This document shows, in pieces, positions 39,941-50,475 of a stretch of DNA of 64,000 bases. The stretch is from Symbiodinium natans (taxonomy: Eukaryota > Sar > Dinophyceae > Suessiales > Symbiodiniaceae). Location: NCBI GenBank assembly GCA_905221605.1, contig CAJNDS010001680.1:126001-190000 (forward strand), in the 5' to 3' direction. The notes under the pieces were generated by a model, which saw nothing but the letters and a program-made list of their open reading frames with translations, ran no database searches and was not told the DNA's origin. The position numbers were made by a program, and so were the translations under genes. The stretch's first letter is position 1; every line of letters begins with the position of its first letter.

Positions 39941-41134
39941 ATTGTTCGAGGGGCGGGGGGTTTAGGGTTTAGGGTTTAGGCGGGTCCTGAGCAACAGTAG
40001 CCGTACAGAAACAAGAGCGCCCCCCCCCCCCCCCCTTCCGAAGAAATGCACAGATATTACTAATTTGAGAGCTGACGGGACTTGTGGACCAAAATCCGGA
40101 ACTTTGGGTACTGTACTTGATCTAGTTCCCTGACTTGTTTTAGGACACAAAAAGGGGCCCGCAAAAGCGTGTTGGTTCTATGTACCTTTGCTTAGGGCTG
40201 TCAATCTCCCCCCCCCCCGTCCCCCGCACCTGAGGTATAAATCGTTTCGGGCCCTTCAACTCGACTTGTCATTTGTGGCATCATTTGGTACTTCCATGTA
40301 ACCTCTCCCACTGACAGGTCTCAGAGTTTAGGGTTCTAGAAGGTCTAGGCTTAAGACCCTAAACCCGAATAGGCTGGTGGCAACAAGAAACATTCCAGAC
40401 CCAGGGCAAGCAAATCAAACCTGCAGCGTGCAGGCTTTAGGGTTTATTTAGGGTTTAGGGTTTAGGGCTAAGCCCTCCCCCCCCTCCCCTCGGGTAAGCC
40501 CTAAACCCTAAACCCTAAACCCTAAACCCTAAACCCCAAACCCTAAACCCTAAACCCTAAACCCCCCTAATTACCTAGGAAATGTCCCCCCCCAAGGTCC
40601 TAAAGCCTAAATGGCCATCAAGCACTTGAGATGACACGGCCGGTAGCCTTGGAGACTGGAGACCTCTGGAGTTAAGGGTTTTTGGGGTTTAGGCTTTTGC
40701 TTTTAGGAATTTTAGATTTTTAGGGTTTTGGGGTTCCAGGGTTTTTGGGCTTTTGGGCTTTTGGGTTTTTCGGTTTCGAGTTGTAGGGTTTTAGGGTTTT
40801 TGGGCTTTAGGGCCTTATAGGGGTTTAGGGGCTTAGAGTTTAGGGCTTGGAATCTTGGCCAACCAACCAAAGTCTTGCCCCAGGTTCCCGCTGGCGCGAT
40901 GATCTTAGTCCTGATGCTGCTGGTCTGGGCGCCTCGCAGCTAAACCCAAATTCCTAAACCCTAAAACCTAAACCCTGGATCACGGGTCCTCTAGGGTTCA
41001 AGGCTTCGGGACTTCACATGTGGGGTTTTCATGGGTTTTCCAAAAAAAGGGGCGCCATATCTGGGGTTCCTGTTCAGGATTATCTTGCGGGGGTTGGGGG
41101 GGGGGGGGCTTGTGGCACCTGCGCAGACCTGCCA

Positions 41135-41282
41135 GGCTGGCATTGCCATCAACTTTGCCATGAACCTTCTCTTGCAGCCCTTTCAGATGGACCCCTGGCT
41201 GTCACAGCTCTGGGGCACACAGAATTTCCTTGTTTTAATTGAACTGCCGGTACAGAAACAACGACGCCTAAGGCCGCCCTAA
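41135..41282 (+). CDS. coding-like exon, hydrophobic
   Basis: After a GACCTGCCAG acceptor-like site the frame AGIAINFAMNLLLQPFQMDP then WLSQLWGTQNFLVLIELPVQ runs to TAA at 41280-41282, followed at once by GGTGAAC. It looks like part of a membrane or membrane-associated protein. A poly-G run at 41095-41108 lies upstream. Unknown family. Confidence 0.4.
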
Positions 41283-41368
41283 GGTGAACACACAGCTTAA
41301 GGGTTGAAAACCCTGAACCCTAGAACCTAAAGCCCTCAGGCTTTCGATGCCTGCTTTGAGGGCTTGCA

Positions 41369-41576
41369 CTTCTTAGTAGCTGAGTAGCTGAGTGAGCACA
41401 CTTTACACGTTTTGGGATACTACAGGCCCCTATAGGACTGAAAGTGTACGCTTTTTTTGGGCTTATGAACTCAGCAACTAAGAAGTAGCTGAGTAGATAA
41501 CCTTTAACCTTTGGGGTATAGAATCCTGCCGTCATTGAAAGGTGAACCCTTTTTGGGCCAGGGTACTCAGCAACGA
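41369..41576. mobile_element. MITE family G followed by family H
   Basis: 41369-41485 has CTTCTTAGTAGCTGAG...GTACACTTTACAC-like and AACTCAGCAACTAAGAAG ends. Directly abutting, 41486-41576 reads TAGCTGAGTAGATAACCTTT ... CCAGGGTACTCAGCAAC. Confidence 0.8.
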
Positions 41577-41938
41577 GCACTTATGGTGAAAAGCTTCTTA
41601 GAGGCTTCGTCGTAGTTCTGGCTCAGGAATTCAGACTTCAGGGTCTCAGCAGGGATTCCCTCGGGAAATTCTGGGGGCGGCCTCTTAGGGAACCCTTTTA
41701 GACTTTAGGGGTACAGCTTCCAAGGTACGACTTCGGGTGCTGCATCAACCTTGTGTCAACTTTCGGGCAAAACGCCCCAAAACCCTAAACCCCAAACCCC
41801 AAACCCTAAACCCTAAACCCTAAACCCTAAACTGTTCCTGAATTCGACAGCCTCGGACGATTTTCGAAGCAACCGATGAGGGCGCGACAGGCATGGGAAA
41901 GTTGCGATAAAGTGATTTGCCTCCTTTAAAAGTTTGAG

Positions 41939-42200
41939 TTTAGGGCTTAGGGGTTTAGGGGTTTAGGGTTTAGGGTTTAGGGGTTTTGGGTTTAGGGTTT
42001 AGGAGTTTCGGGTGTAGGGTTTACTAAGGGTTTTGCATCCAGTCTGCGGGGCTGGCTGCAAAAGGGTTTCGGGGTTTAGGGGTTGAGGGGTTTAGGGGGT
42101 TAGGGGTTTAGGGGTTTAGGGGTTTAGGTTGGTTTAGGTTGGTTTAGGGGTTCGGGAGTTTAGGGCTTTAGGGCTTGAGGGGTTCGGGGGTTCGGGGGTT
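41939..42200 (+). repeat. TTTAGGG and TTTAGGGG arrays
   Basis: Two arrays rich in 8-base and TTCGGGGG variants. A shorter near-perfect TTTAGGG array is at 42317-42367. Confidence 0.9.
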
Positions 42201-43145
42201 CGGACTTATAAGGCTCCTGTGTTCGCATGGAAACGAGGGAGCGTTGTGCGTGTGTTGCGTGGGCACTTTCGTTGCAGTGCAGGGCTTCAGGGCTTAGAGG
42301 AGGAGCCTCCCCGTAGGGTTTAGGGTTTAGGGTTTAGGGTTTAGGGTTTAGGGTTTAGGGTTTAGGCCTTGAGCTTAGGGTTTAGGGTTTACTGCGATAG
42401 ATTTCAAGATAGCTTTTAAGAAACTCCGGGGTGGGAATCGCGTGGCCGAGCTGATTGATGATGGTTTCGCGGCTTAACGTATAAACTTCAAGACCTTCGG
42501 GTTTAGGGATTTGGGGACCCCCATGTTATCAACCCAAAACCCTGAAAATTTCAGGACCCAACGTCCTAAACCCTAAACCCTAAACCCTAAACCCTAAGGA
42601 GCACGACACGCACAGCCTCCAGAAGGAGAGCAACTTTGCAGTAGTCGAAGGCGGGCCCGGCTCCCTGGGGGCTTTAGGGTCCTCACATTAGGGTTTAGGG
42701 TTTAGGGTTTCGGGCTTAGGGTTTGGGATTTTTTGGGTTCAGGGTTTAGGGTTTGGGGTTTCGGGTTTAGAGTTTAGGATTTTGGTTTCGGGGTGCATGC
42801 ATCCGCACCGGCACCCCACTGATGCACGTAGTAAATCCTAAGCCCCCAAACCCCAAGCCCTGCTTATGAGTGCCCATGAAGCCCTGAAACTTTCACGTGA
42901 AGCCCGCCTGAGGTGTCTAAAGCCATACCACAATTGAAGGGTTAACCTTTTTTTGAGCCAGGGTACTCAGAAACTAGGTGACCGAAACCCGAAACCCGAA
43001 ACCCTAAACCCTAAACCCTAAAGCATGGCTAGACGGGTGGCACAAAAAACCCAAACCCTCGTCCCTAAACCCTAAACCCTAAACCCTAAACAAGAGGGAG
43101 TCAGAGGGTCAAGAAGGTCAAGACCGTCAGCCCCTCCCCCCGCGC

Positions 43146-43711
43146 ATGGCCGGCACTGTTGGGGTTTAGGGTTTAGGTTTCCCCTTATGCTAGCAGTCCT
43201 TAAGAGGCATGATCATAGGGGGGTACTATCATCCCCATTCAGGACTGTTAGTATAAGGGAACATCCCGAGGCACTGTCATCTTCAACTTAGCTGTCAGCA
43301 CGAAGACTTTTGAATCAGGGTTTGGGTTCATCGGGAGGGCTTAGGGTTTAAAGGGCTTAGGGGGTAGGGTTTAGGGTTTAGGGTTTAGGGTTTAGGGTTT
43401 AGGGTTTGGGGTTTGGGGTTTGGGGTTTAGGGAGTTTACATCGATTTGCGGGCTCATCCCGAGGCCCTCATCCCCGAAATCTCCAAGCACGAGGCCCCCA
43501 AAAGGAGACACCCTAAACCCTAAACCCTAAACCCGAAACCCGAAACCCGAAACCCTAAACCCTAAACCCTAAACCCTAAAACCCTAAACCCTAAACCCTA
43601 AAGCCCTCTGAGAGGCTGCGTCTCCTTTCTGCTGGCTGCTGCTGGCCTGGGTACCGCCATGTACTTGACCTACGAGGTCCGCTTTTGGGTCTGGGATGCA
43701 TGGTTTCAGGG
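43146..43711 (+). CDS. four-exon gene model interrupted by a MITE and telomere arrays
   Basis: ATG at 43146 (ATGGCCG), then exons 43271-43338 (TVIFNLAVSTKTFESGFGFI), 43431-43504 (GVYIDLRAHPEALIPEISKH...) and 43604-43711 (PLRGCVSFLLAAAGLGTAMY then LTYEVRFWVWDAWFQ) join in frame, about 85 residues. The last exon has one membrane helix followed by an aromatic amphipathic stretch. Introns: 43153-43270 GC-AG, a family B MITE; 43339-43430 GC-AG, TTTAGGG array; 43505-43603 GA-AG, CCCTAAA array. All three need non-GT donors. A further exon may follow CAGCTTTTCAG at 43817. It resembles a small single-pass membrane protein; the family is unknown. Confidence 0.5.
43152..43277. mobile_element. MITE family B inside coding sequence, 8-bp target duplication
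   Basis: GGCACTGT occurs at 43152-43159 and again at 43270-43277, immediately flanking the element. The right arm (GGACTGTTAGTATAAGGGAA, then CATCCCGA) is typical; the left arm starts TGGGG and then holds TTTAGGGTTTAGG before TTTCCCCTTATGC, so telomere units lie inside the terminal repeat. An 8-bp duplication is typical of hAT-type transposition. Confidence 0.8.
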
Positions 43712-43984
43712 GTTTGGGGTGTAGGGTTAGGGCTTCGTGGAGAAGCTCCACCGAAAGAAAGCCCTAGTTCAGTTCGAGCCATCCTCCTTACCTGTCAAGT
43801 CTTCAGCTTTTCAGGATTTGCCCTAAACCCTAAACTCTAAACCCTACTAAACCCTAAACCCTAAACCCTAAACTTACAAACCCTGAACCTTAAAGCCCTA
43901 AACCGGGGCACTGAGCCCGTGAAAGCTCAACTCAACAAGCAAACAGCAGTGAGCCTGTGAACCCCAAGCCCTGAACTGCAACAG

Positions 43985-44257
43985 ACGGTGCCGCAGCCTG
44001 AGTCCCAACCCCTAAACAGCCCTAAACACTCTGCTGCCTCGAAGGGCCTTCGACCGTTTAGTCCCCAAGCAGACATGAAGCCACAAAGAACCCCTGAGTG
44101 TTGGGTTTATGTAGGGTTCAGGGCAGTTCAGGGTTCAGGGTTCAGGGTTCAGGGTTCAGGGTTCAGGGTTCAGGGTTTAGGGTTTAGGGTTTAGGGTTCA
44201 GGGTGGCTTCTATGGAAAGCTTCGTTGCCGCCCCCACAAGCAGCCGAACTTTGAGTT
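43985..44257 (+). CDS. two-exon fragment around a GGGTTCA/TTTAGGG intron
   Basis: Exon 43985-44110 (after TGCAACAG; VPQPESQPLNSPKHSAASKG then LRPFSPQADMKPQRTPECWV) ends in phase 0 at TAT|GTAGGG. Segment 44111-44201 (91 bp) is (GGGTTCA)n and TTTAGGG units ending GGTTCAG. The next exon resumes in phase 0 (GGFYGKLRCRPHKQPNFEF) and runs into a family A arm at 44258. Pro/Ser-rich then basic. Unknown. Confidence 0.45.
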
Positions 44258-44324
44258 CCTTGGAGGTTTACGGGTCGTTGAAAATAGGCTTGGAAGTTTT
44301 TAAGCAGGGCAACTTAGGGTTCAG

Positions 44325-44424
44325 GGTTTAGGGTTAAGGTTTAGGGTTTAGGGTCCCTAAACCCTAAACCCTAAACCCTAAACCCTAAACCCTAAACCCT
44401 AAACCCTAAACCCTAAACCCTAAA
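44325..44424. repeat. head-to-head telomere-like array
   Basis: TTTAGGG units turn directly into CCCTAAA units at 44353-44356 (GGGTTTAGGGTCCCTAAACC) with one base between, followed by ten perfect C-strand units. It lies inside a family A element (arms at 44258 and 44491). Confidence 0.95.
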
Positions 44425-44499
44425 CGAATGATCACATTATTCAGGGGACTTGTAGAAGCCTACTCAAAGCTACCCATGAACCTTTCATTAGCCCAAACC

Positions 44500-44605
44500 C
44501 TAAACCCTAAACCCTAAACCCTAAACCCTAAACCCTAAACCCTAAACCGTAACCCCAAACCCCAAACCCTAGACCCTAAACCCTAAACCCTAAACCTTAA
44601 ACCCT
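44500..44605 (-). repeat. CCCTAAA array
   Basis: About 14 units with CCCTAGA and CCCCAAA variants. The open frame at 44845-45123 to the right is partly palindromic repeat and telomere sequence and is not called. Confidence 0.9.
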
Positions 44606-45626
44606 ATCTTTAGTGATTCGGGGATTGTGAACCCCAAAGCCCTGAACCCCAGAAAACCCTCGTTCAGGTGACCTGCCAACGAAGGATGTCCAAGCGCTTG
44701 CTTGCACGACTCTGGGTGTAATGGCTTAGGGTTTAGGTTTTATGGTTAGGGCAGTCACGCTCTGTTGTCGTTTTGCACGAAGAAGTACCCGAATCATGGA
44801 TATGCAAGGTTTGCAGTCGTAGCCACGAGCGCTAGGGCCTGAGAGTGTTGCTGAGACTTTCTGGCCAGGACATCATAGCACGGATACAAAACAAGGTGTA
44901 CAGTTCACGGAGGTGGATCAACATTACGTATAGGCCTGTTTTTGTGGCCAAAAGGGCTACCTTTTTGCATTGGATTCCGTATGGCTTAGGGTACCAAAAG
45001 GAGTTTAGGGTTGATGCTAGTAGGGCTTTAAGGACCTTGATGCAAGTGTTCACATACCCCTTGCTCAATTTTGAAACCCTAAACCCTAAACCCTACTTAG
45101 TCGAGCTAACCTTCGAGGAGTGAGTAGAGCTGAGGCAGATGCCAGGAGACCCTAAAAGCCCCGGGCTAGGTGGGGGCGGCAAAGAAGCCCAGCTCTGGCT
45201 TTGACAGGTTCAGAAACAAGGAATCTTCAACTCTTCATCATTCAACCCCTAAGCCCCTAACCCTAAACCCTAAACCCTAAACCCTAAACTTCTACGGAAC
45301 GCCTTATGCCCTGCATCCTTAGACTTTGGCTTGACACAGTCCGAAGACCCTGAAAGCACCATGCCCGGTGCCCGAACTTGTTAGAGCTACTCTGCAGACA
45401 TATCGCTAAACTCAAGGGTTTAGGGTTTAGGGTTTAGGGTTTAGGGTTTAGGGTTTAGGGTTTAGGGTTTTCAAGCAAGCACATCGTGAACAGTCTCAAT
45501 GACCATTCATGCCAGATGCCCGAGGAATGTGGCATGCCTGCGGCGTCTTCTTTCTCATCGTGGCCCTCGGGACAGGCCTTTCCATGCAGAGAAGCGGCAC
45601 AGGGCCTGTTTGCAAAGGGGCTGTAA

Positions 45627-45746
45627 CTATTTGCTTAAGAACCCTCTCCCACCCCCCCCCCCCCCCCCCCAAAAAAAAAAAAAAAAAAAAAACAAACAAA
45701 CTTCCTTATACGGGTAATAAAGGGGGGGGGGTTCTTAAGCAACTAG
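45627..45746. mobile_element. MITE family L with poly-C/poly-A core
   Basis: CTATTTGCTTAAGAACC and GGTTCTTAAGCAACTAG are inverted around about 20 C, about 22 A and a G run. A second copy is at 56091-56204 with a C/G-rich core. Confidence 0.7.
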
Positions 45747-46432
45747 TAGTGTAGCAGGATCGTGCTCCCAAGCTCCCAATAAAGCTTGCTGGGTCCCTGC
45801 CAAAGACAGTCCAGCTGTGTAGGTCCTTCTTTCAAAAAGGGGTTTAGGGTTGAGTGTTTAGGGTTTAGGGTATAGGGTTTAGGGTTTAGGGCCAAGGACT
45901 CTACAGCTGTGTTGCTGACAAAAGCAGTCAGGGGCAGCCCACCTTGAACCCAAAGCTAGCAAGTTGATGTTCTTTGCTGGTGGACAATGTGTTTAGGCCG
46001 TCACTGGGTCGTAGTGGCAGTCTTATTATAGTATTGCCCCATTTTATTCCAGAAGATGTTCAGGAGTTCCGATTGGCCCGACATAAGCCCTAAACATCTC
46101 CCTAAGCCCTGAACCCGAAACCTTAACCCCTTATCCCTCCGCCTCCATCGTAGGGTGCAAGCATGTTGCAGCTTCAGTCCATATGGAGGTCACGTCATGT
46201 GGGCCTAGGGGTTTGGGTCGTCGGCTCCTTATAAAACGAGGGAGGGGAGGAGGGGACCGTAAACCGGGGTTTTAGGGTTAGGGTTTAGGGTTATTGCACT
46301 GGAAGCCCTAAGCTCTAAACCCTAAACCCTAAACCCTAAATGGAAGTGGATTCCTTACGGCCGGTTCGGTGGCAACCGCAAAGATGCCCGGACAGTAACC
46401 TTGAGGGTTCATAGTATTCACGGCTTACTTGG

Positions 46433-46513
46433 TAGCCCGGTGGCACCCTTTTGCACTATTGTTGGTTCAATGTTCCTTATAAAGTACCAGGGCAGCAAGG
46501 GGTACCCTTACAA
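46433..46513. mobile_element. MITE family D, left part
   Basis: GGTAGCCCGGTGGCACCCTT ... GGGGTACCCTTAC; the distal right arm is missing. Confidence 0.6.
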
Positions 46514-46555
46514 AGCCCCGAGCCCTAAACCTTACATTCCCTTTTCCTGACCCCA

Positions 46556-46712
46556 CCCTAAGCCCTAAACCCTAAACCCTAAACACTGAACCCTAAACCC
46601 TAAACCCTGAACCCTGAACCCTGAACCCTGAACCCTAAACCCTAAACCCTAAACCCTAAACCCTAAACCCTAAACCCTAAACCCTAAACCCTAAACCCTA
46701 AACCCTAAACTC
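46556..46712 (-). repeat. CCCTAAA array with CCCTGAA block
   Basis: About 22 units, a homogeneous CCCTGAA block followed by near-perfect CCCTAAA. A similar array (about 18 units) is at 46944-47073. Confidence 0.95.
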
Positions 46713-47093
46713 TAGCCTAGCTTGTACATGCCATCAAGAGGCATCGAAGTGCTTGTCGAGTGCATCCGCAGCGGAGCAGATGGCCTCTACTATGCCCCAC
46801 TGCCCATTTTACAGTTGAGTTTAGGGTTTAGAGTTTAGGCCCTAAACCCTAAACCCTAAACCCTAGACCAGGCTAGACCCCCGACCAGCGGCAAAAGGGT
46901 TTAGGGCTCAGGGACGCTTTTGATCATGGGACTCTACCTCGGACCCTAAACCCTAAACCCTAAACCCTAAACCCTAAACCCTAAACCTTAAACCCTAAAC
47001 CCTAAACCCTGAACCCTGAACCCTAAACCCTAAACCCTAAGCCCTAAGCCCTAAACCCTAAACCCTAAACCCTCACCCCTTCGGGTTGCACCC

Positions 47094-47393
47094 TTGGGTT
47101 TGGGGACCCTTTTTAGGGATTCTCAAAGGACATATCAGGGCCATATGGTAGGATTCACAATCTTCACGCACAACGATGGAAAACTCTTACAAATACATAC
47201 ATCCTTAGAGTATGATTTCTGTGAGTTGAGGGCTTATGGGGGCGTAAAGGGTTTAGAGGCTAACTTGAGGGCCCTCCTCCTCAGACACACAGAAGACAAA
47301 TGGCCAGACTATACATGCCATGCCTTGTGTTTAGTGACAGAAGGCCATTTCCGAACACAGCGGTTTAACTTAAAGCTCCCTGAACAGGCCTGA
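47094..47393 (+). CDS. open frame, 99 codons, unknown
   Basis: From 47094 to TGA, with DSQRTYQGHMVGFTIFTHND in the N-terminal third and ANLRALLLRHTEDKWPDYTC later. Balanced composition with no repeat. It follows a C-strand telomere array. It may be a real exon; no domain is recognised. Confidence 0.35.
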   Translation: MGLGTLFRDSQRTYQGHMVGFTIFTHNDGKLLQIHTSLEYDFCELRAYGGVKGLEANLRALLLRHTEDKWPDYTCHALCLVTEGHFRTQRFNLKLPEQA

Positions 47394-48422
47394 GTCATAT
47401 TTCACGGACGGCAGTGCTAGTCTAACATTGCTTCGGAAAGCCTTTGCTGCCAGACATACCAACACAAGGCAGAACCATGCTGGCAACACATTGTCAGCTC
47501 AATGTGTGATAATGTGTGGCCAATCATATCGGGCCTGCAGCCGGTTTCATTCTTGGTAGGGAATGAGGGAATGAGGTACCCTACATCCTCTATATATACC
47601 CTTGAAGGATTACGTAGGGTACCTATCCTCCATTCAGCATCGCAACTGCCTTGGGCAGCATTGACTGGGGTGTATGTGATAGGGTCCTGTTGTTTTGTAC
47701 TTGTCTGGCACACCTCAAAGCAAAGTCTGAAAGCCCAAGCCCTAAAGCCTGAACCACCGTTAGCCAGGTGTCGTCCTTAATGACGGCTTGCATGTGCGCG
47801 CGCGTGGCGCGCAATCCCGACTTCCGCCCTTTGGTCCAGCGCCTTGGCAAGGCTTTCTCGGGGCTCGCACAAGGTTGTAATCAGGATGTACCATACCCTA
47901 AACCCAAAACCAGGTACGGATTTCCCCACCCCTAAACCTACAGCTTGAGGCCCAGAGATTTCCCAGTGTGGCCTGAGGTTTTATCGGACTTCCTTTGAGG
48001 AGACATTGGAGGGTTTAGGGTCCACAGAGTCTGGCTCCAGAGATCCGAATCATCATGGTACCGCGTTCCAGCGCTGAGTGGACTCTCACGGATCACATTT
48101 CCTACAGACATCGCTTTGACCCCGCCTTAATTCTACCCCAATTACTACAATCCACATTATGGAACCCCCCCCCCCCCACACGAAAAAGCAAAGAAAGCGT
48201 ACAACCCTGTTGTAGGAAACCCCCCCCCCCCCCCCCCCCAAATCTTTCAGAAATGCGATGTGCCATACTGCAGAGGCCAACTCTTGCACGTGCAAAACCT
48301 CCTGAAAGCGTCAGGCTTAGGTTAGGTGTTGTTTTTTTTTCTCCCCGCCGAAAAGGGAACGTGCGTGCCCTTTGCAAAGAATCTTTGAAGTTCTGTAAAG
48401 TCCAATGCCCCCTCGCCCTTAG

Positions 48423-48510
48423 ATGTACCTAAATAGGGAATACTTGGGCCTTAAAGTATCTCCTAGGGACTTTTGGGCCCACGTATATAATTATGAGGTA
48501 CATGGACCCT
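48423..48510. mobile_element. MITE family C copy
   Basis: ATGTACCTAAATAGGGAATA...GGGCCTTAAAG and GGGCCCACGTATATAATTAT..GTACATGGACCC. The left tip is lost. Confidence 0.75.
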
Positions 48511-48854
48511 TTATGGGTTTAGGGTTTGGGGTTTGAGGTTTAGGGTTTAGGGCTTAGGGCTAGGGTTTAGGGATTATATGGGGTACCTCAGTCCCTGATT
48601 CCCAACTAAGAACCAGGGGGATAAGCCCGCAGCCTTTTTTCTCCAGGAGGTTTGCTGCGACCAGGCTGTAGGGTTTAGGGTTTATAGGGCTTTGGGTTTG
48701 GGGTTTAGGGTTTAGTGTTTGAGGTTTAGGGTTTAGGGTTTATGATGACCCTAAACCCTAAGCGTTCACGCTGAAGGGTCCCTGGGCAGAGTTTTTTGAC
48801 CCCGACCAACGTAGCTCAATCTGAAGCCCGAATTGCAACCCCCTGAACGAATTA

Positions 48855-48960
48855 TGAGGCATATATACATATGCATATATATATATACACATGTATCTGT
48901 ATATATATATATAATATACACATACATACATGCATACATACATACATGTTTTTTTTATTG
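48855..48960. repeat. (TA)n/(CATA)n microsatellite
   Basis: TATATACATATGCATATATA and CATACATACATG runs. It may lie in the intron upstream of the exon at 48998. Confidence 0.9.
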
Positions 48961-48997
48961 GTTTTATGTATTTACATATTCACATATACGTATATAG

Positions 48998-49363
48998 GAC
49001 TTCGGATGTAGCGTCTACCCTAAAGTTACCAAGGAGTTACCTCGGCAGCCGCGCCGAAGCAACCGGTTCCGCAGCGGCGGTCGCTGCGCTGGTCGGGAAC
49101 AGTTCCGTAGACAAGGCTGGTTCGAAGGGGCTCGCAGCATTGATAGAGGGTAAGTTCTAATGTGTCCATACATGCGTTTTTTTAAACACCTTGTACATGC
49201 ATATACACATACGTATTCCTGTATCTTATAAAACCTACTAGTGGGACATATGCGAAATTTCCATGGCGGGACGCTTTCCCTCGTACAACGCGTGGCTTCG
49301 GCAACTGTATCGGTCATTAAAAGTGATAATTTTCGCCGTGACCGAAGGGCGTCGTGGTGCTAA
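48998..49363 (+). CDS. two-exon gene fragment with canonical intron
   Basis: Exon 48998-49149 (after TACGTATATAG; TSDVASTLKLPRSYLGSRAE then ATGSAAAVAALVGNSSVDKA) ends at a perfect AGAGG|GTAAGT donor. The 92-bp AT-rich intron ends CCTACTAG. Exon 49242-49363 resumes in phase 1 (GHMRNFHGGTLSLVQRVASA then TVSVIKSDNFRRDRRASWC, stop TAA). The Ala-rich part may be helical and only loosely resembles solenoid repeats. No telomere repeat is in this intron. Upstream exon(s) missing. Confidence 0.5.
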
Positions 49364-49500
49364 AACCTTATACGACTTAGTCAGAAGAGTTGCCATCGTG
49401 TCGTCGTGGTAAAACCTGCACCTGCACCCGGGAAGATCACGTGAGGTGTATGTTTTTTGCGTCTTGGAACGTTCGAAGTCATCACATATCACATTGCCCC

Positions 49501-49607
49501 AAGGGTCCATGTACCACATTGGCTTTTTCGTGGTGGGCCCAAAAGCCCCTATACAAGAGGTCCTTTGAGGCCCAAGTACTCCCTATTTAGGTACATGGAC
49601 CCTTAGG
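49501..49607. mobile_element. MITE family C, complete copy
   Basis: AAGGGTCCATGTACCACATT and CTATTTAGGTACATGGACCC with GGGCCCAAAAG...GGCCCAAGTACTCC inside; orientation opposite to 24142-24270. Confidence 0.85.
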
Positions 49608-49879
49608 GTTGAGGCTTTCCTAGCTGTGTCAGGCTGGATTAGGTGGCGGTGTGGTTTGTGCACACACTGCCAGCAACCGTCCCGTTAGGAATTCTTCAAC
49701 GAATCCCGCGCTTTGCGAACTCTGAAGCCTAAAGCCCTCTAAATCCTCTTGTCCCAATCTCAAGCCTCTAGCTTCCCTGGCTGGGTCGAAGATCTCCAAA
49801 GGGTTTAGGGTTTAGGGTTTAGGGTTTAGGGGGCTAGACCACACTTCCCGCTTTTTCCAGTTTCCCCATAGCCAAACAT

Positions 49880-50063
49880 CGGGGGGGGGGGGGGGGGGGG
49901 GAACGCTTGCAAAAATCTAAGGGCAGTTATATGATCCCTCAATATGGTCCCTTGCCTTCTTTTCGGGTTCTGAAGTATGGGCCCTTAGGCCCTTGGGTTG
50001 TAGAGGTATGTAATGTGTACCCTTTTTGAGGGCCCATGTTAAGGGTCCGTGTAACTACCCCAA
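49880..50063. mobile_element. poly-G tract and MITE family F
   Basis: About 21 G at 49880-49901, then GGCAGTTATATGATCCCTC ... GGGTCCGTGTAACTACCC (49923-50063), matching 33709-33831. Confidence 0.65.
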
Positions 50064-50414
50064 GACCAAAACAACGGAACCTATCAACCTCTAGACCCAT
50101 AAACCCTACAGCTTGGCAATCTTCTGGCTGGCTCTTGGGACTTTAACCTTTTGGTTTTTGTAGAAACTACCATAAGGGGCCTGAAACTTAAACTTTTACT
50201 TAAGAGAGGCTCAGAAGTCGGCCACGGATAGAGCCGACATCCGATGACCCCCAGACCTGAAAGTTTCCCCCAAGATCGTCGATGTGAAGTCACAAGGGTT
50301 GTTAGGGTGGAGGGTTTGGGGTTGTAGGGTTTTAGAGTTTAGGGTTCCAGTTTACAGTGTCTAAAACCCGAAACCGAAAGCGGAAGACCTCCATGTGCAT
50401 AGAGACAGGGAGGG

Positions 50415-50475
50415 AGAGCGAGAGAGAGAGAGAGAGAGGGAGAGAAAGAGAGAAAGAGAGAGAGAGAGAGAGCAA
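50415..50475. repeat. (GA)n microsatellite
   Basis: GAGAGAGAGA with GGGAGAAAG interruptions; Arg/Glu frames across it are artefacts. Confidence 0.95.

Noticed and set aside
44845-45123. 92-codon + strand frame
   Set aside because: The centre is palindromic repeat-like sequence and the end translates a CCCTAAA tract; only the first 25 codons could be real.
48055-48432. 125-codon Pro-rich frame
   Set aside because: Two poly-C runs create the Pro blocks and keep the frame open; no motif supports it.
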